DNA of 64,000 nt from Serripes groenlandicus (GCA_031761405.1 JASEVX010000001.1:201404437-201468436); one strand, 5' to 3'. Counted from the first letter of the stretch, positions 20,947 to 31,728 are shown. Program-made: numbers and translations. The notes: generated from the sequence alone by a model not told the origin.

Positions 20947-21736
20947 CTGTTATTATCATTATTATAGTGATTATATTATCATTATTATTATTTTTAATTA
21001 TATTGTGGTTGTTATTACTACATGTATTGATAATAATAAAAAAGATGTCAATGATAACAGAAGTTATTATGAATCATGTAGATAATAAACATAACAATGT
21101 GAATTGTTATGACTTTTACAATCTCTTAAATAACATGGTTTCAATTATGGTTTTCCTTTTAAATAAATCTAATGATTTGATTCCCTTATTTAATACATGG
21201 TAAAGTAAAAACAATATTACAATAAAACATATGTCTTTATTAAAACACTGGGACACATTTAGGTATTAAGGAATTAAATAAATAATGATCTAAATCTAAA
21301 ATTCAATTTTGTATTCTGTTTCTATTTTGTAATTTACTTCATGAATGTCCTCTTGATAAAAAAAGACACACAAAAAGAAACAGTTTAAATCAATGCAATT
21401 AATTAACAAGATTATATTTCATTGTAAAAGAACATTCATTGAAATATTTTAAATCAGCCGATAGATTCTTTTCCCCTAATTAAGTAACGTCTTTAAAGGA
21501 ACAAAACATTGCTGAAAAAGTAGTCATGTATTACACTGTGCAATAACTATCCTTCTAATGAATGCTCTCTATCTTTTTCTCATATCTCAACCAAACTAGT
21601 ATAAGAGGTATTTTAGTCTTCCTAAATTCCTTTCACAAAATACTTTAATAAACATCAGAAGAGTCAATCTTTTAAATCATTTATTTCAAAGCTCAACAGC
21701 TTCAGGGAAATGAATTGTTTATTAAGTTATTGATCC
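20458..21736. other. AT-rich unique spacer with ATT microsatellite
   Basis: No gene seen. 20907-20945 is a run of ATT units, and 20754-20769 is an AT dinucleotide run. Confidence 0.5.
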
Positions 21737-21825
21737 ATTCACATTTTCTCTGATACAGATACAATTTGACACCTCCGGACCTGGAAAACATTGTGGGGAA
21801 AAGGAGAAATTGCTATTTTCAAACA
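21737..21825 (-). repeat. Left fragment of a B-type TTAA element
   Basis: GATACAATTTGACACCTCC then AAAACATTGTGGGGAAAAGG; breaks off after GAAATTGCT. Confidence 0.5.
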
Positions 21826-22223
21826 TGTATCAACTGTTTTACATTTATTTTTCATAATTTACATTAGTTAGTATTAAGCTGACAACTGTTAAATGAAACA
21901 TATCAGTTAATTGTTGACAATTCTGAGGAATATATATATACAATACTGAAAATTAGTTCTGAGTAGAGATTAGTTTTTCAATAGCTATTAGCAGTATTTG
22001 AGATTGATTTCCAAAATGTTTCATTGTAATCTATTTGTTTTCCAACACACATTTTTCATTTCTTTTTTTAAAGCAATGACTGATCTTAATCATTGTAGTA
22101 TATTTCGAAACTATTCGACTCTGTCCCGGCTTCCACTAGCTGCATGCTGAATACGATGATGACAAAATTTACCACTTAATGGGGGCTAGATTGAATAGAG
22201 CCAGATGCGAAAGTATAACTTAC

Positions 22224-22360
22224 ATTGTGTTGTTGCTTCCCCAGATGACTTTTGTTGACCCGATGGTTTCGGACCCGAAGGACACATTCCCGAGCGCCAA
22301 AAACAAAACTCCAAACACTAACAGACGAAAACATAACTCCGCCAGTTTGAAATAACACAT
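22224..22360 (-). CDS. Likely first coding exon encoding a signal peptide
   Basis: Minus strand, ATG at 22358-22360, 45 codons plus two bases, then a perfect splice donor (AT|GTAAGT; donor G at 22223). The peptide starts MCYFKLAELC, then has a hydrophobic core LLVFGVLFLALG (about residues 13-24) followed by small and polar residues (NVSFGSETIGS), a typical secretory signal. After the signal it ends KVIWGSNNT. I do not recognise the family. The remaining exons should lie to the left, among repeats at 6-22 kb or beyond the window, and I could not identify them. It could be a pseudogene remnant or chance, but the joint signal-core and consensus donor argue for a real secreted or membrane protein. 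Confidence 0.5.
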
Positions 22361-23009
22361 GACAACTTTCCGAATTTAAATAAAAAAATTTTTTTAATAT
22401 ATCCTCTGAAAATTTATACTTTTTTTCCTGTTATATTTTTTTTCTTTTATATTTTGGCTCTTGTGAAATTCCACGTTATAAAAATCCAAAATGTCTTGTC
22501 TTAGAAATCACACATTATATAGTCCTTCCTTTCAAAACACATATTTATCCACGAGTTATTCAATAATCCATCCATTTGTGAACAATATCCGCGATTGCTT
22601 TATTCCATTTTGTATTAAACCCCCACCATCATACTTTCAGTTCACAGACGCGACATTTTGACAAGTGGGACTCGATCAACTGAGAATACACATGTATGTA
22701 AAAAAGTCACGTGAACATTTCTACCTGTGTGATTGCTGTCAAGGGATATAACTCGAGTGCACGCATTAGGATCTCTTTAGTTATGATGCGGTTATCGTTC
22801 TTAGATAAACTGGCGGGAATTTTATCCCGTTCAACATATTTGCACGTGCTGAACCGCAAAGGAAGGTCGTGCTTGGTTTCATTTTATTGAAATATGCCTC
22901 AAATATAAAATTAAAAAAGTACACAAAAGAAATCAGGTATTTTACGTGTTTTTTGCGCTTGTTTCTCTTTTTAATCTGGAACCATATCATTAGTATAAAT
23001 ATAACGGTT
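22361..23009. other. Upstream region of the putative secreted-protein exon
   Basis: Less AT-rich than its surroundings in parts (22620-22860) with several CG dinucleotides. Position suggests a promoter or 5' UTR for the minus-strand exon; no firm core motif found. Confidence 0.3.
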
Positions 23010-23182
23010 AAAACCCTTTCAAACATGGAAAAAATCTGCAGCAGACGACTTTGAAAACATACTGGCTAAATTATGGAACTTGTTTATAAAAAGAAGTATA
23101 ATTATTTAATTTGGTTAAAAACATCGTGTCAAATGGAGAGGCAGCAGAGGCGTCAGAAAGCATCTATATGTGGAAAAGAGTT
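23010..23182 (+). repeat. TTAA element, decayed B/A hybrid
   Basis: Starts TTAAAACCCTTTCAAACATG, has CTGCAGCAGACGACTTTG, ends GGCGTCAGAAAGCATCTATA. Hairpin lost. Confidence 0.6.
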
Positions 23183-23333
23183 GACACATTCAACCAAGAA
23201 CAACCTACTTTTGTGTATCCACTCCTAGTAGACACGTACAGCTCGTGGTCAAAAAACGAGGAACGCCTATAAGTCAGGAACGCTTTCCGAATATGTTTTT
23301 TCTCAGAGTCAAGCATTGAACAAACAAAACTAG

Positions 23334-23544
23334 TTAACCCTTTCCCACATACAAAAAATCAGCAGACGACTTTGAAAACATATAGAAAACACGGAAAAGC
23401 TTATGTAATTGTAGGTATATGTGTAAACACTGTGACAAAAGACAAAATTGCTCGTTTTGAGAAATTTCTCCTTTTGTCACAATGTTTTCGAAAGTTGTCT
23501 GCTGCAGAGGCGTCAGAAAGCGTCTTCATGTGGGAAAGAGTTAA
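23334..23544 (+). mobile_element. TTAA element, B-type ends with A-type interior block
   Basis: TTAA both sides, ends CCCTTTCCCACATAC and CATGTGGGAAAGAG, but the right subterminal block GGCGTCAGAAAGCGTCT is A-like. Confidence 0.8.
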
Positions 23545-23930
23545 GGAAATAATACTATCGTATATCATTTTGTGTTGTTATTGTTCAACAGTAAATGTCT
23601 GTATTTTGCGTTGCCAGGAATGTTATTGCGTTTGGATAAAGGAATCACCAATATGTTCAAAACGACGCAATTGAACAGAAAGATCGACATTCTCTTTGCC
23701 ACAAAAGCTTGCGATTCGAAAAAAAATATGCGGTTGATATAAGTTTATTGGGGTTATACCCAGCGAAAATAGAATACATTTTGTACATTCACGATAGCGC
23801 GGAACACCTCACCAGAATCACATACAAATTGCCTTTCCCAAGAACAATGTCAAGCTGGTTATTTTTCGGAAGTGATTTCATGGCATTTTTTTCTCTCAGA
23901 ATTTCTACAATGAGTTGGGCCATGGCAGGG

Positions 23931-24558
23931 ACGAAGATAAGAGGAATAAGGCAATACATTGAAGCAAAAATATCACCCATGCTAATATTTGTAGCAAGTA
24001 GAACTAAACAACTATTGAAGATATTACATTAACGAAGATACTTTCTGAAAGTTTAAACAGGGACGTAGATAAGAGGGATAAACAACTGCACCTGTTATCT
24101 GGTTCAAATATCATATGGAGAAATAAAATTGTCCGAAGTTTCACATTTTGTTGCCAAAAAAACTTTGAAGGCATATTTGGCACATAAACAAAATATACAT
24201 ATACTGAAAGCTTTGAAATTCAACTAAATTAACAGATACATTGAACAACTGGAATTTCTTTGTATTTTGAAAAAGTGACTGGTTTAATAGACACAGGTAT
24301 TGTGATTTCAATTTTAATAATTTTGTTTCAAAAATTAATAGACAGGATAAAATATTATCAAAACGTGTCACCGGTGAACGTGTAATATATTCATATATTT
24401 CAATATTCAATAGAAGAATGTTTAAACTTCCTGAAAATATCTTTGTTATTTTCATAAATTTAAAATATAGTTTTTGAATGTTACTTGCTACAAATGTTAG
24501 GACGGATGATATTTAAGTATACAACTTAGTTACTTATCCCTCTTATCTACGTCCCTGG
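23931..24558. mobile_element. Putative DNA element with ~80 bp diverged inverted repeats
   Basis: Left arm starts CAGGGACGAAGATAAGAGG and continues to TATTTGTAGCAAGTAG near 24004. The right arm is the inverse, TTACTTGCTACAAATGTT to CTCTTATCTACGTCCCTG. An extra copy of the end motif at 24059-24081 suggests a nested relative. A lone end is at 47904. No transposase. Confidence 0.5.
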
Positions 24559-24779
24559 TTTAAACATTTTTTTGCAAAGGTTACAAACATTTGAATGCAT
24601 TACCATCTTTAATCATCATTCAGACATTTGCATCATGTCAGTCTATTAAGTATTTTGACAATATTGTCAAAATTCCAAAACCACAATACCTGGGTCTTTC
24701 AAACTAGATATTCAAACTACATGTTCTTCCCACATGAATAACTGTTTAGCCCACTGGTGGAAAACTAATGGAGCTAGTC

Positions 24780-24895
24780 ACACTGTGTTTTTGTCAATCA
24801 TCGGAATGAGTGAATGTCCGCGCCGAGGTTCAAACTTCCGACCCCTGGATCGATAACACTCGCCGTTACCGACTGAGATATCACAGCTCGAATAA
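24780..24895 (-). repeat. tRNA-like SINE head
   Basis: Minus strand: B-box-like GGAAGTTTGAACCTCGG near 24840 and A-box-like segment near 24880. Not a functional tRNA; anticodon arm does not fold convincingly by eye. Confidence 0.4.
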
Positions 24896-24989
24896 GAAAG
24901 GTAGAACATGCTCATTGTGATGTTTTCAATGGTTTCAATGAAGTCGTCTGCTGCAAAGGTGAAAATCGTTATTTGTATCAGTGAGAAGG

Positions 24990-25217
24990 TTAACCCTTTC
25001 CCATATACGACAAATCTGCAGCAGGCAACTTTGGAAACATATTGGCAAAAATGTGAAAAATCTCCATAAATGAGAGTTTAATCATTAAATAAAGTTGAAA
25101 ACATTGTGGCAAAAAGAGAAATTGCTCATCATGAGTAATATCTCCTTTTGCCACAAGGTTTGCTTAAGTAGTCTGCTGCAAATGCGTTGGACTACGTCTA
25201 CAGTGGGACAGGATTAA
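24990..25217 (+). mobile_element. B-type TTAA element, full length
   Basis: TTAA both sides, CCCTTTCCCATATACGAC left end, hairpin loop CTCATCATGAG, right end worn (GTGGGACAGGA). A further B fragment lies just left at 24905-24985. Confidence 0.8.
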
Positions 25218-26344
25218 TTGATCTGGAGAGAGCGACGGCCTGAACCCAATGACGTTGAAAGAGCGCCACAATCCTTTCATTGACGACCCGATTTGCATTC
25301 TATTGAATTTAATTACGTGTGTTTTACTAATTTGACCCGTCGCTCATTTGTTTTGGCTTTAGTTGTATATAATACGTGCCCCGACAAAGAAAACATGGCC
25401 ACACAACATCTCGGCTTCCCTTTCACTATAATGAAGTGAAGACATAAGGGCCAAAACTTCAGCTATCCGAAATTGGTTGCTAGAATATTGCTTCTACTTG
25501 TAATTCAGAGAACTGTGCTTTGTTAAGACAGTATGTACGCTTATACTCCCTAGAATATTTACTGTTGTCATGTGAGGACTTAACCCGTTTTTGTTGACGC
25601 AGCCTTTAACGTATTCAGATACTCCATGGGTTACGGACTTTGTTTCCGGTTACACCATCGTCGACATAGGTGGCACGGATTTGGCATTTAATCGATAATT
25701 AATTGAACTTGAAACGCATTTTCATGGCTTTCCAGGGAAAACATTTCATTGAAATCTGTATCATTCGATTGAAATGTTTCCTTGAATATGTGAGCGGCGC
25801 TCTACAAAAACCAACCTTGGGGAATTTGCGGCCAATGTAAATTCATACCAACCTGGACATTTACGCAGCTTGACCTTGTTCTGCACTGTTCGCTAGTTAG
25901 TCACAGGAGGTACCAGGAAATATTTGAGAAACAGTGTCCATATTGATCTCGCTGTATGGATGGATGGACATGTAAGATTGGTTTTCCTGGAGCATCGCCC
26001 ATATTTATATCGTGTTGATCACCGAGTATGTAAAACATGTATATAAGGTGCAAGAACGGTACTACATATATTATTTGAACTATAAGTTGATATTCCTATT
26101 TTATTTTATTTTGCTTCTTGTAAATGATTACGTTTTGTTATTTGTAAATGATTGTGTTATTTACTATATCCAAATGTGCCTGAATGTAATAATATATATT
26201 GATTGATTGATTGATTGATATTGACCACGTGTCACAAGGAAATCATGACTTGCGGTAGAAACAGTCAGAAACCTGTATGAATCCGTCGATGGGAAAAGGT
26301 AACCGTTGCAATTTCTGAAAAGTGTAGGTTCATATCAGCCTGTA
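25218..26344. other. Unique spacer
   Basis: No convincing ORF or RNA gene. A TGAT microsatellite is at 26199-26218. Confidence 0.4.
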
Positions 26345-26526
26345 CACCTGCTCCGGCTTATGTAATCTAGATAAGTTGACACACGATTCTAACAAGCGTA
26401 AGTAAGTAATATATTTGAACATTGTATATCTTGATCAGACTGTGCACGATTTAGAGGAAGATCTGGTCTACACTGGTCACAATCTCCAACTTGTACGTAC
26501 TTTTCCCATGGATGGGCTCATATTAT
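26345..26526 (+). repeat. Family C dispersed repeat, copy 2
   Basis: Shares TAGATAAGTTGACACACG, AAGTAAGTAATAT and CACAATCTCCAACTTGTAC with 14997-15173. Confidence 0.6.
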
Positions 26527-26542
26527 GTTCCTTTTCTATGAA

Positions 26543-26757
26543 ATGAGCCGTTCTACGAAACAACCAACAGTATGGCCTCTGCGTAATGTCTCAGGGGGAT
26601 AGAGGTATAGAGTTATTATTTCTGAAACAGAAAATCAACAGGAGGCGAAAAGTGTCTGCCTGGATTAGCATGCGCGGCATGCTGGGACTGATCCGGATCG
26701 ATAGGCCTACTTTACGCAGAGTCCACAATGTTGGTTTTGTCGCGGAATGGCTCAAAT
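26543..26757. mobile_element. Inverted-repeat element, family E copy 1
   Basis: Ends ATGAGCCGTTCTACGAAAC... and the inverse ...GTCGCGGAATGGCTCAAAT, about 45 bp inverted repeats including CCTCTGCGTAA / TTTACGCAGAG. Non-coding. Same family as 48052-48316. Confidence 0.75.
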
Positions 26758-27039
26758 GACGATGCTTTGGGTAAAGTAATACAATATTTTTTGAAAGCTT
26801 TTTTTAGAAAACCAACAATTGTAATTTAACAGTCACTGTAGATCCAGATCAACATGCACATACACTCCGGTTGATTTTCCTCTACACTCTTCGATAAATA
26901 GTTAAAAAGGTTTCTGAGAAACTTCTAATAAACATTGCGCATTTGTATGGTGCGACATTGATACATTGCCTGTTGTCTACATCTGTAACAAAAACGACGA
27001 AGTTGGTATATTACAATGTTTAAAGTCCTTAGAATGAAC

Positions 27040-27110
27040 AGACTGGGGATCGAAACCGGAATTCCGGGGCACGAGGCGAACCCTCTGGCCACTCTACCAC
27101 TGAAGTGATA
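27040..27110 (-). repeat. tRNA-like SINE head fragment
   Basis: Minus strand: GTGGTAGAGTGGCCAGAGG (A-box side) and GGAATTCCGGTTTCGATCC (B-box side). Confidence 0.45.
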
Positions 27111-27372
27111 TCCTCCGGGTTAGTGTACTTTTCGTGTTTCTTCATTTAATTTCTGGTCTTTTAATGTCGAGGGACTTCAACGTGGAGAATTGTACAGCAA
27201 GAATTGTCCGTGTTCATTAAACCACATAGCAAGCATTTTTACTATATATACTGTACAATGTGTGTATGTAGACTGACCCTGTAATGTATATCCATCATGC
27301 GACATGTCACTTTGCACTGACAATAATGTACAACTACTAAACTATTCCAACAAATTGATTAATTCTCTCTGG

Positions 27373-27640
27373 TACTGTCTCTGTGGTGTAGTGGTTAGAT
27401 CGTCTACATTGGGTGCGGGAGATCAGGATTCGATCCCCGGTCGGGTTCTAAAAATGACTTTAATAATGATTTCCCTTCTTGACGCCAAGGGTTGCGTGGA
27501 TGATAGCATTAAGGGTGGTGCGTCGCTATCAAGTGAAATGATACCAGGAGTACTTTCAAATTACCAAGGAAATGTCGTCATATAACTGAGATACAGTTGT
27601 AAACGGCATAAACGCCAAGAATCTAGCTAAACTAAACCGT
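27373..27640 (+). mobile_element. tRNA-derived SINE, plus strand
   Basis: A box TGGTGTAGTGGTTAG at 27384, B box GATTCGATCCC near 27430, and the shared tail ATATAACTGAGATACAGTTG near 27581. The clearest complete SINE here on the plus strand. Confidence 0.75.
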
Positions 27641-28330
27641 CAATCAGAGAGATGCAATGGTTGAAAAAATAGCACAGCCTTTTTTTAATTTCCATTTTAA
27701 TATTTAAAAAAATCGGGACTAGAAACTCATTTTACGCCAAAACGTCTGAATAATGTTTCAAACGAATTATAGGTAAAATCATTTCCGCTAGACAAGGCTA
27801 CCCCATACATAAGCATGGGAATGAATTAAATTGACAAATCACCCATGGCTAAAAGAACTGCTACATGTACACAAGTATTTTATTTTTGTTTTCCGTTTCT
27901 AAAGCTGGAATTTATTTTTACCTTTTCATTAGAGTTGCAATAAAGGATAAACAGCTACATGCAAAAACGTTTTTATTTTTTTCTATTTGTAAAACTAGAC
28001 CTTATGTTTGACCTTTTCAATACAGCTACAAATTTAGGAAAGTCTTAAAAAATAACATACCTGGTAATGGATAATCAGTTAATCACTTATGCTTTACAAC
28101 ATGATAGTCTCGTGTCCCGTTACCATGGTTTCGAATGACAAAAGGCTTTCACATCAGAATAGTGATAAATGGTCGCCGTTTTGTATGTATTCTTTAGAAG
28201 TTAATTAATATTGAAATTACTTATTTTCATATAAATAAGTTGTTATCTAAAATATTCGTCTTTTCTGTCATCAGAGATACATATCACCTGACTGCTCCCA
28301 ACGTTTCATTTTACATCAGACTTTCCACAC
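27641..28330. other. AT-rich spacer
   Basis: Two loosely similar stretches near 27860-27950 and 27955-28030 (ACAGCTACATG / TTTTTATTTTT); otherwise nothing seen. Confidence 0.35.
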
Positions 28331-28680
28331 ATCTGCAGCAAACGACTTTTGGTGAGAGAATAATTTTGAGAAAATCCTGATAACTAAACCATTATATACT
28401 AATCAACTTTTGGTGAGAGAATAATTTCAAGAAAATTCTTATTTCTTATCCGTTACTAACCCACTTTTGGTGAAGGAATAATTTGGAGAAAATCCTGATA
28501 AATAAACCATTACTAACCAACTTAATTTCGAGAAAATTCTAATTACTAATCCGTTACTAACCCACTTTTGGTGAGTGAATTATTTCGGAGAACATTCTGA
28601 TTACTAATCCACTTTTGGTGAGGGAATAATTTGTTGACAATTCTGATAAATAATCCATTCCTAACCCATTTTTACAATAT
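28331..28680 (+). repeat. ~60 bp minisatellite that includes a TTAA-element motif
   Basis: About six copies of a unit with CTTTTGGTGAGAGAATAATTT and GAGAAAATCCTGATAACTAA. The first copy is preceded by ATCTGCAGCAAACGACTTTTG, the B-element subterminal block. Confidence 0.75.
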
Positions 28681-28699
28681 TGTTTAGGTGTAGCTCAAT

Positions 28700-28950
28700 T
28701 TATTGCTTACCTTGGATATGTCCAAGCCCGATTGTTCGAGATGTAATACAAGCAACCTGGAAACTAATTTCACACTACATGATGTAGTAGATTGTGATGT
28801 TGTGCAAAGAGCACGAATGGAATTTGATACATTTGTTTTGAAACACTATTGTATTAATATTTTGAGGACTTTAACTGCATTGAATCGAGATGAATATGTG
28901 AACAGTTTACTTGTCATGCCTGTCAATCAATTATATATTTTACTAGGTTA
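28700..28950 (+). pseudogene. Possible C-terminal fragment of a non-LTR retrotransposon
   Basis: An open frame whose start reads PDCSRCNTSNLET, then HDVVDCDVVQRAR. The C-x2-C ... H-x4-C spacing followed by a helical tail is like the C-terminal zinc motif of LINE polyproteins. No RT core upstream. Weak call; it could be an unrelated ORF. Confidence 0.3.
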
Positions 28951-29002
28951 AAGATATGATGCTTTTGTTAAACTTTCATATAGATTTCTTTATCATGTCT
29001 GG

Positions 29003-29420
29003 TCAATGTATATGATATATACAATATATTATTAGCGGATATCGAAGCCTTCGTCGTTCGATCTGGAGCGTCATGCCTTCATCATATTCTCTGGATCGAA
29101 TGGAGTTCTCGCCTGGTTTCTGTGCATTGGTGTGCGTTGTTGACTTGGGCTCAGATTGACTGTTGGATGTTCTCATATGCATCCGCATATAAAGCAGTAG
29201 CGTGGTCTTTTCAAATCTACTTTCGTTTTTGCGTCTACGATTGAGGGTTCGCTTTATTTCGGCCTCTGTTGTGAGTCGTAACAATTTAGTTCCTACGAGC
29301 TGGATGCATCTGGCGCTTTTTATTCTGCTCAGCTCATTTATATTGTGTTCCGGCCTATTGCTTGATATATATACTTTTCACCAACAAGCGCTTTGGTTGA
29401 ATAAAGTTGGGAGCTAACGA
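29003..29420 (-). other. Less AT-rich segment with unidentified ORFs
   Basis: A 93-codon basic ORF (LRLTTEAEIKRTLNRRRKN) lies on the minus strand, with an overlapping plus ORF. I recognise neither. Composition and CG content differ from neighbours, so it may be a transposon piece. Confidence 0.25.
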
Positions 29421-29533
29421 TAAGGGGAGGGCATGTTTGCACTATTGATAGGTCTCCCATTCTCTTTTGTTACTCATTGGGAAATGGTAGGCTATGAATA
29501 TAGAATAAAACGTTTCGATATCAACTTTAACCA

Positions 29534-30009
29534 CAGGCGTCCGAATTTCTATCACAGCAAAAAATGCGGAAAAAATACTCAATACCTCGTTAAAAAACTC
29601 AAAAAGTCTCTCTATATTGTCTATACGCTTGGATAAAAATGATCGTAATAATACGGGGAATTCCGCACGTGTTACTATAAATAGCCCCTCTATACGTCCA
29701 TATAGTGTAATAATAATGACAAGGTGTGCTGCAACGGCATTTTACCCCCTCGCTCGATTCGGGCTATAATTTCCACAGAAAAACGTCTTGCACGACCTGG
29801 TCCCAGGAAGAGACAGGTTCATAAATGATTTTTGCACACCTTGTCATTATTATTACACTATATGGACGTATATAGGGGCTATTTATAGTAACACGTGCGG
29901 AATTCCCCGTATTATTACGATCATTTTTATCACAGCGTATAGACAATATAGAGCGACTTTTTGAGTTTTTTATCGCGGTATTGAGTATTTTGAGAAATTC
30001 GGACGCCTG
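29534..30009. mobile_element. 476 bp long palindrome (foldback-like element)
   Basis: Arms 29534-29731 and 29834-30009 are inverted copies (outer ends CAGGCGTCCGAATTTCT and AAATTCGGACGCCTG; inner GACAAGGTGTGC and GCACACCTTGTC) around a loop of about 100 bp. TTTAAC occurs just outside each end, a possible target duplication. Confidence 0.8.
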
Positions 30010-30018
30010 AGATTTAAC

Positions 30019-30371
30019 TGGTTTTCCCGTATCTTATCCCACAGGGGGAAAAAGCCATCAGTATATGTGAGCAATATCGGAAATAAATAATTCATGACTC
30101 ATTTAAAATGAAAGCATCGGATGAAATTACGGAAAGTTATAGTCGTCAGGTTTATATTATTCAGGATTTATTCATTCGCCTGGTAATCTGCTTGTTACAA
30201 GATGAGATCAGATCAAACTACGCTGATCTATATCTACAGTGATCGAAGAAACTATATGGCTGGTTTTCCCGTATCTTATCCCACAGGGGGAAAAAGCCAT
30301 CAGTATATGTGAGCAATATCGGAAATAAATAATTCATGACTCATTTAAAATGAAAGCATCGGATGAAATTA
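30019..30371 (+). repeat. 111 bp perfect direct repeat, offset 242 bp
   Basis: 30019-30129 and 30261-30371 appear identical (start TGGTTTTCCCGTATC, end GCATCGGATGAAATTA). Either a recent tandem duplication or the ends of a tiny element with 131 bp between. Confidence 0.85.
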
Positions 30372-30673
30372 TGTAATTCTAAATATAAATGGGAATTTCA
30401 AACATAACAAAAAACATTGTTTATAATAGAAAAACTGTCCTTCTCCTCCCAGACTGTTTTCAAATGTTATATTTTACAATGAGTGGGTTTTTTTAAAAGT
30501 CGTTTCTGTTATGTAATTGGTTACTGGTGAAGATGTTTCATCTCTAATGGAAATGTTTCATCCATTAATCAACGCAAACAGCCCAGTAATTGAATATCAG
30601 ATTACAAATGTAAATTCACTGTAATATCATGCCATATCAAGTTTAACCAATTCTCCAATTCAAACAGCATTTT
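30372..30673. other. AT-rich spacer
   Basis: Nothing recognised. Confidence 0.3.
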
Positions 30674-30735
30674 AACACTTGGCAGCAGATGACTTTTGAA
30701 AACGTTGTTGAAAAAGTAGAACTTGCTCAATATAA
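30674..30735 (-). repeat. Left fragment of a B-type TTAA element
   Basis: GGCAGCAGATGACTTTTGAAA then AGAACTTGCTCAATAT. Breaks off in the hairpin. Confidence 0.45.
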
Positions 30736-30819
30736 CTTTTTTCAATAAAGGATTCACAATATTGATTGCATTTGGGCCTCAGACGAAAGCGAGAATTTCA
30801 TATCTCTAGTCCAAATGTA

Positions 30820-31049
30820 TTAACCCTTTCCCTCATACGACAATTCTGCATCAGACGACTTTGAACATATTTTGTCAAAAAATGGAAAATCTCTAAAATT
30901 TAATGGATAACCTATGACTAAAAGTAGAAAACATTGTGTCAAAAGGAGAAATTGCACGTTTTGTGCAATTTCTTCTTTTGTCACTATGTTTTCAAAAAGC
31001 CATCTGCTGCAGAGGCGTCAGAAAGCGTCTATATGAGGGAAATGGTTAA
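30820..31049 (+). mobile_element. A-type TTAA element, covariant loop
   Basis: 230 bp, TTAA both sides, loop CACGTTTTGTG, right end GAGGGAAATGG. The only full A copy right of 23 kb. Confidence 0.88.
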
Positions 31050-31195
31050 ATTCAATTTCCAGCGCCATCGTCTTCGGCTGACCAAAGTCGTTGTACATAG
31101 ACTTCGATTAGAGTGGTATAAAGTTTGGAAACGTGATAAAGAACTAGTCAACGACATTGCGGAAAAAAAGAGCCTAACATTGCATATTATTTTTA

Positions 31196-31728
31196 TTAAC
31201 CTTTTCCCATTTGCAGACACATTTCAAATGGCACAATTGCAGCAGACGACTTTTGAAAACAATTTCGCTAAATGAAACAAGAGTACCGCAAACGGTACAT
31301 AATACGCCCGTCAGGAACTTCTTTGTAAGTTTCCTCTTTGTTTTGGTATATTGTTTGTTTGTAAAAAGTTAATAAAGTCGTTCAGGAATAAGTTGTTAAA
31401 GAATAATGGGAAACTATGAAAAATGCATAACTCATGCAGAAATTGACAAATATTCTAAGTCCAAAAATCGAAATCCGAGGAAATGTGAACTTGATCTGTG
31501 ACACTTGATTACAAAGCCATGTACATAATTTCAGCTGAATAGCTCAAAGTATGTAAGAAAAAGTGCGGAAAACCCTAACGGACGGACATGACCATACCAT
31601 AATACGTACCGTTTTTAAGAAACGGTCGTATAAAAATGCGCATCATTATATTCCATACTAAATATAAATACATTTTCATTTAAAGTAATTTGAAGTCGTC
31701 TGCATAATTGTCTGTGTGAGAAAGGGCA
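31196..31728 (-). mobile_element. B-type TTAA element interrupted by another repeat
   Basis: Left piece 31196-31275 (TTAACCTTTTCCCATTTGC to AAAACAATTTCG). Right piece about 31641-31728 (TTTGAAGTCGTCTGC to GTGAGAAAGGGC). Confidence 0.6.
31276..31640 (+). mobile_element. Dispersed repeat with terminal hairpins, nested in a B element
   Basis: Starts AACAAGAGTACCGCAAACGG; ends with ACGGACGGACATGACC and a hairpin ACGTACCGTTTTTAAGAAAC. Layout (short head hairpin, one core unit, ACGG microsatellite, end hairpin) resembles pearl-type bivalve elements. Confidence 0.55.

Noticed and set aside
20907..21203. 78-codon hydrophobic ORF at 20967-21203
   Set aside because: It overlaps an ATT microsatellite and its composition follows from AT richness.
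27373..27445. Functional tRNA gene (also considered at 15720-15803, 17120-17190 and 42530-42600)
   Set aside because: A and B boxes are present but each is joined to a SINE body with the shared ATATAACTGAAAT tail and target duplications, and no full cloverleaf is evident.
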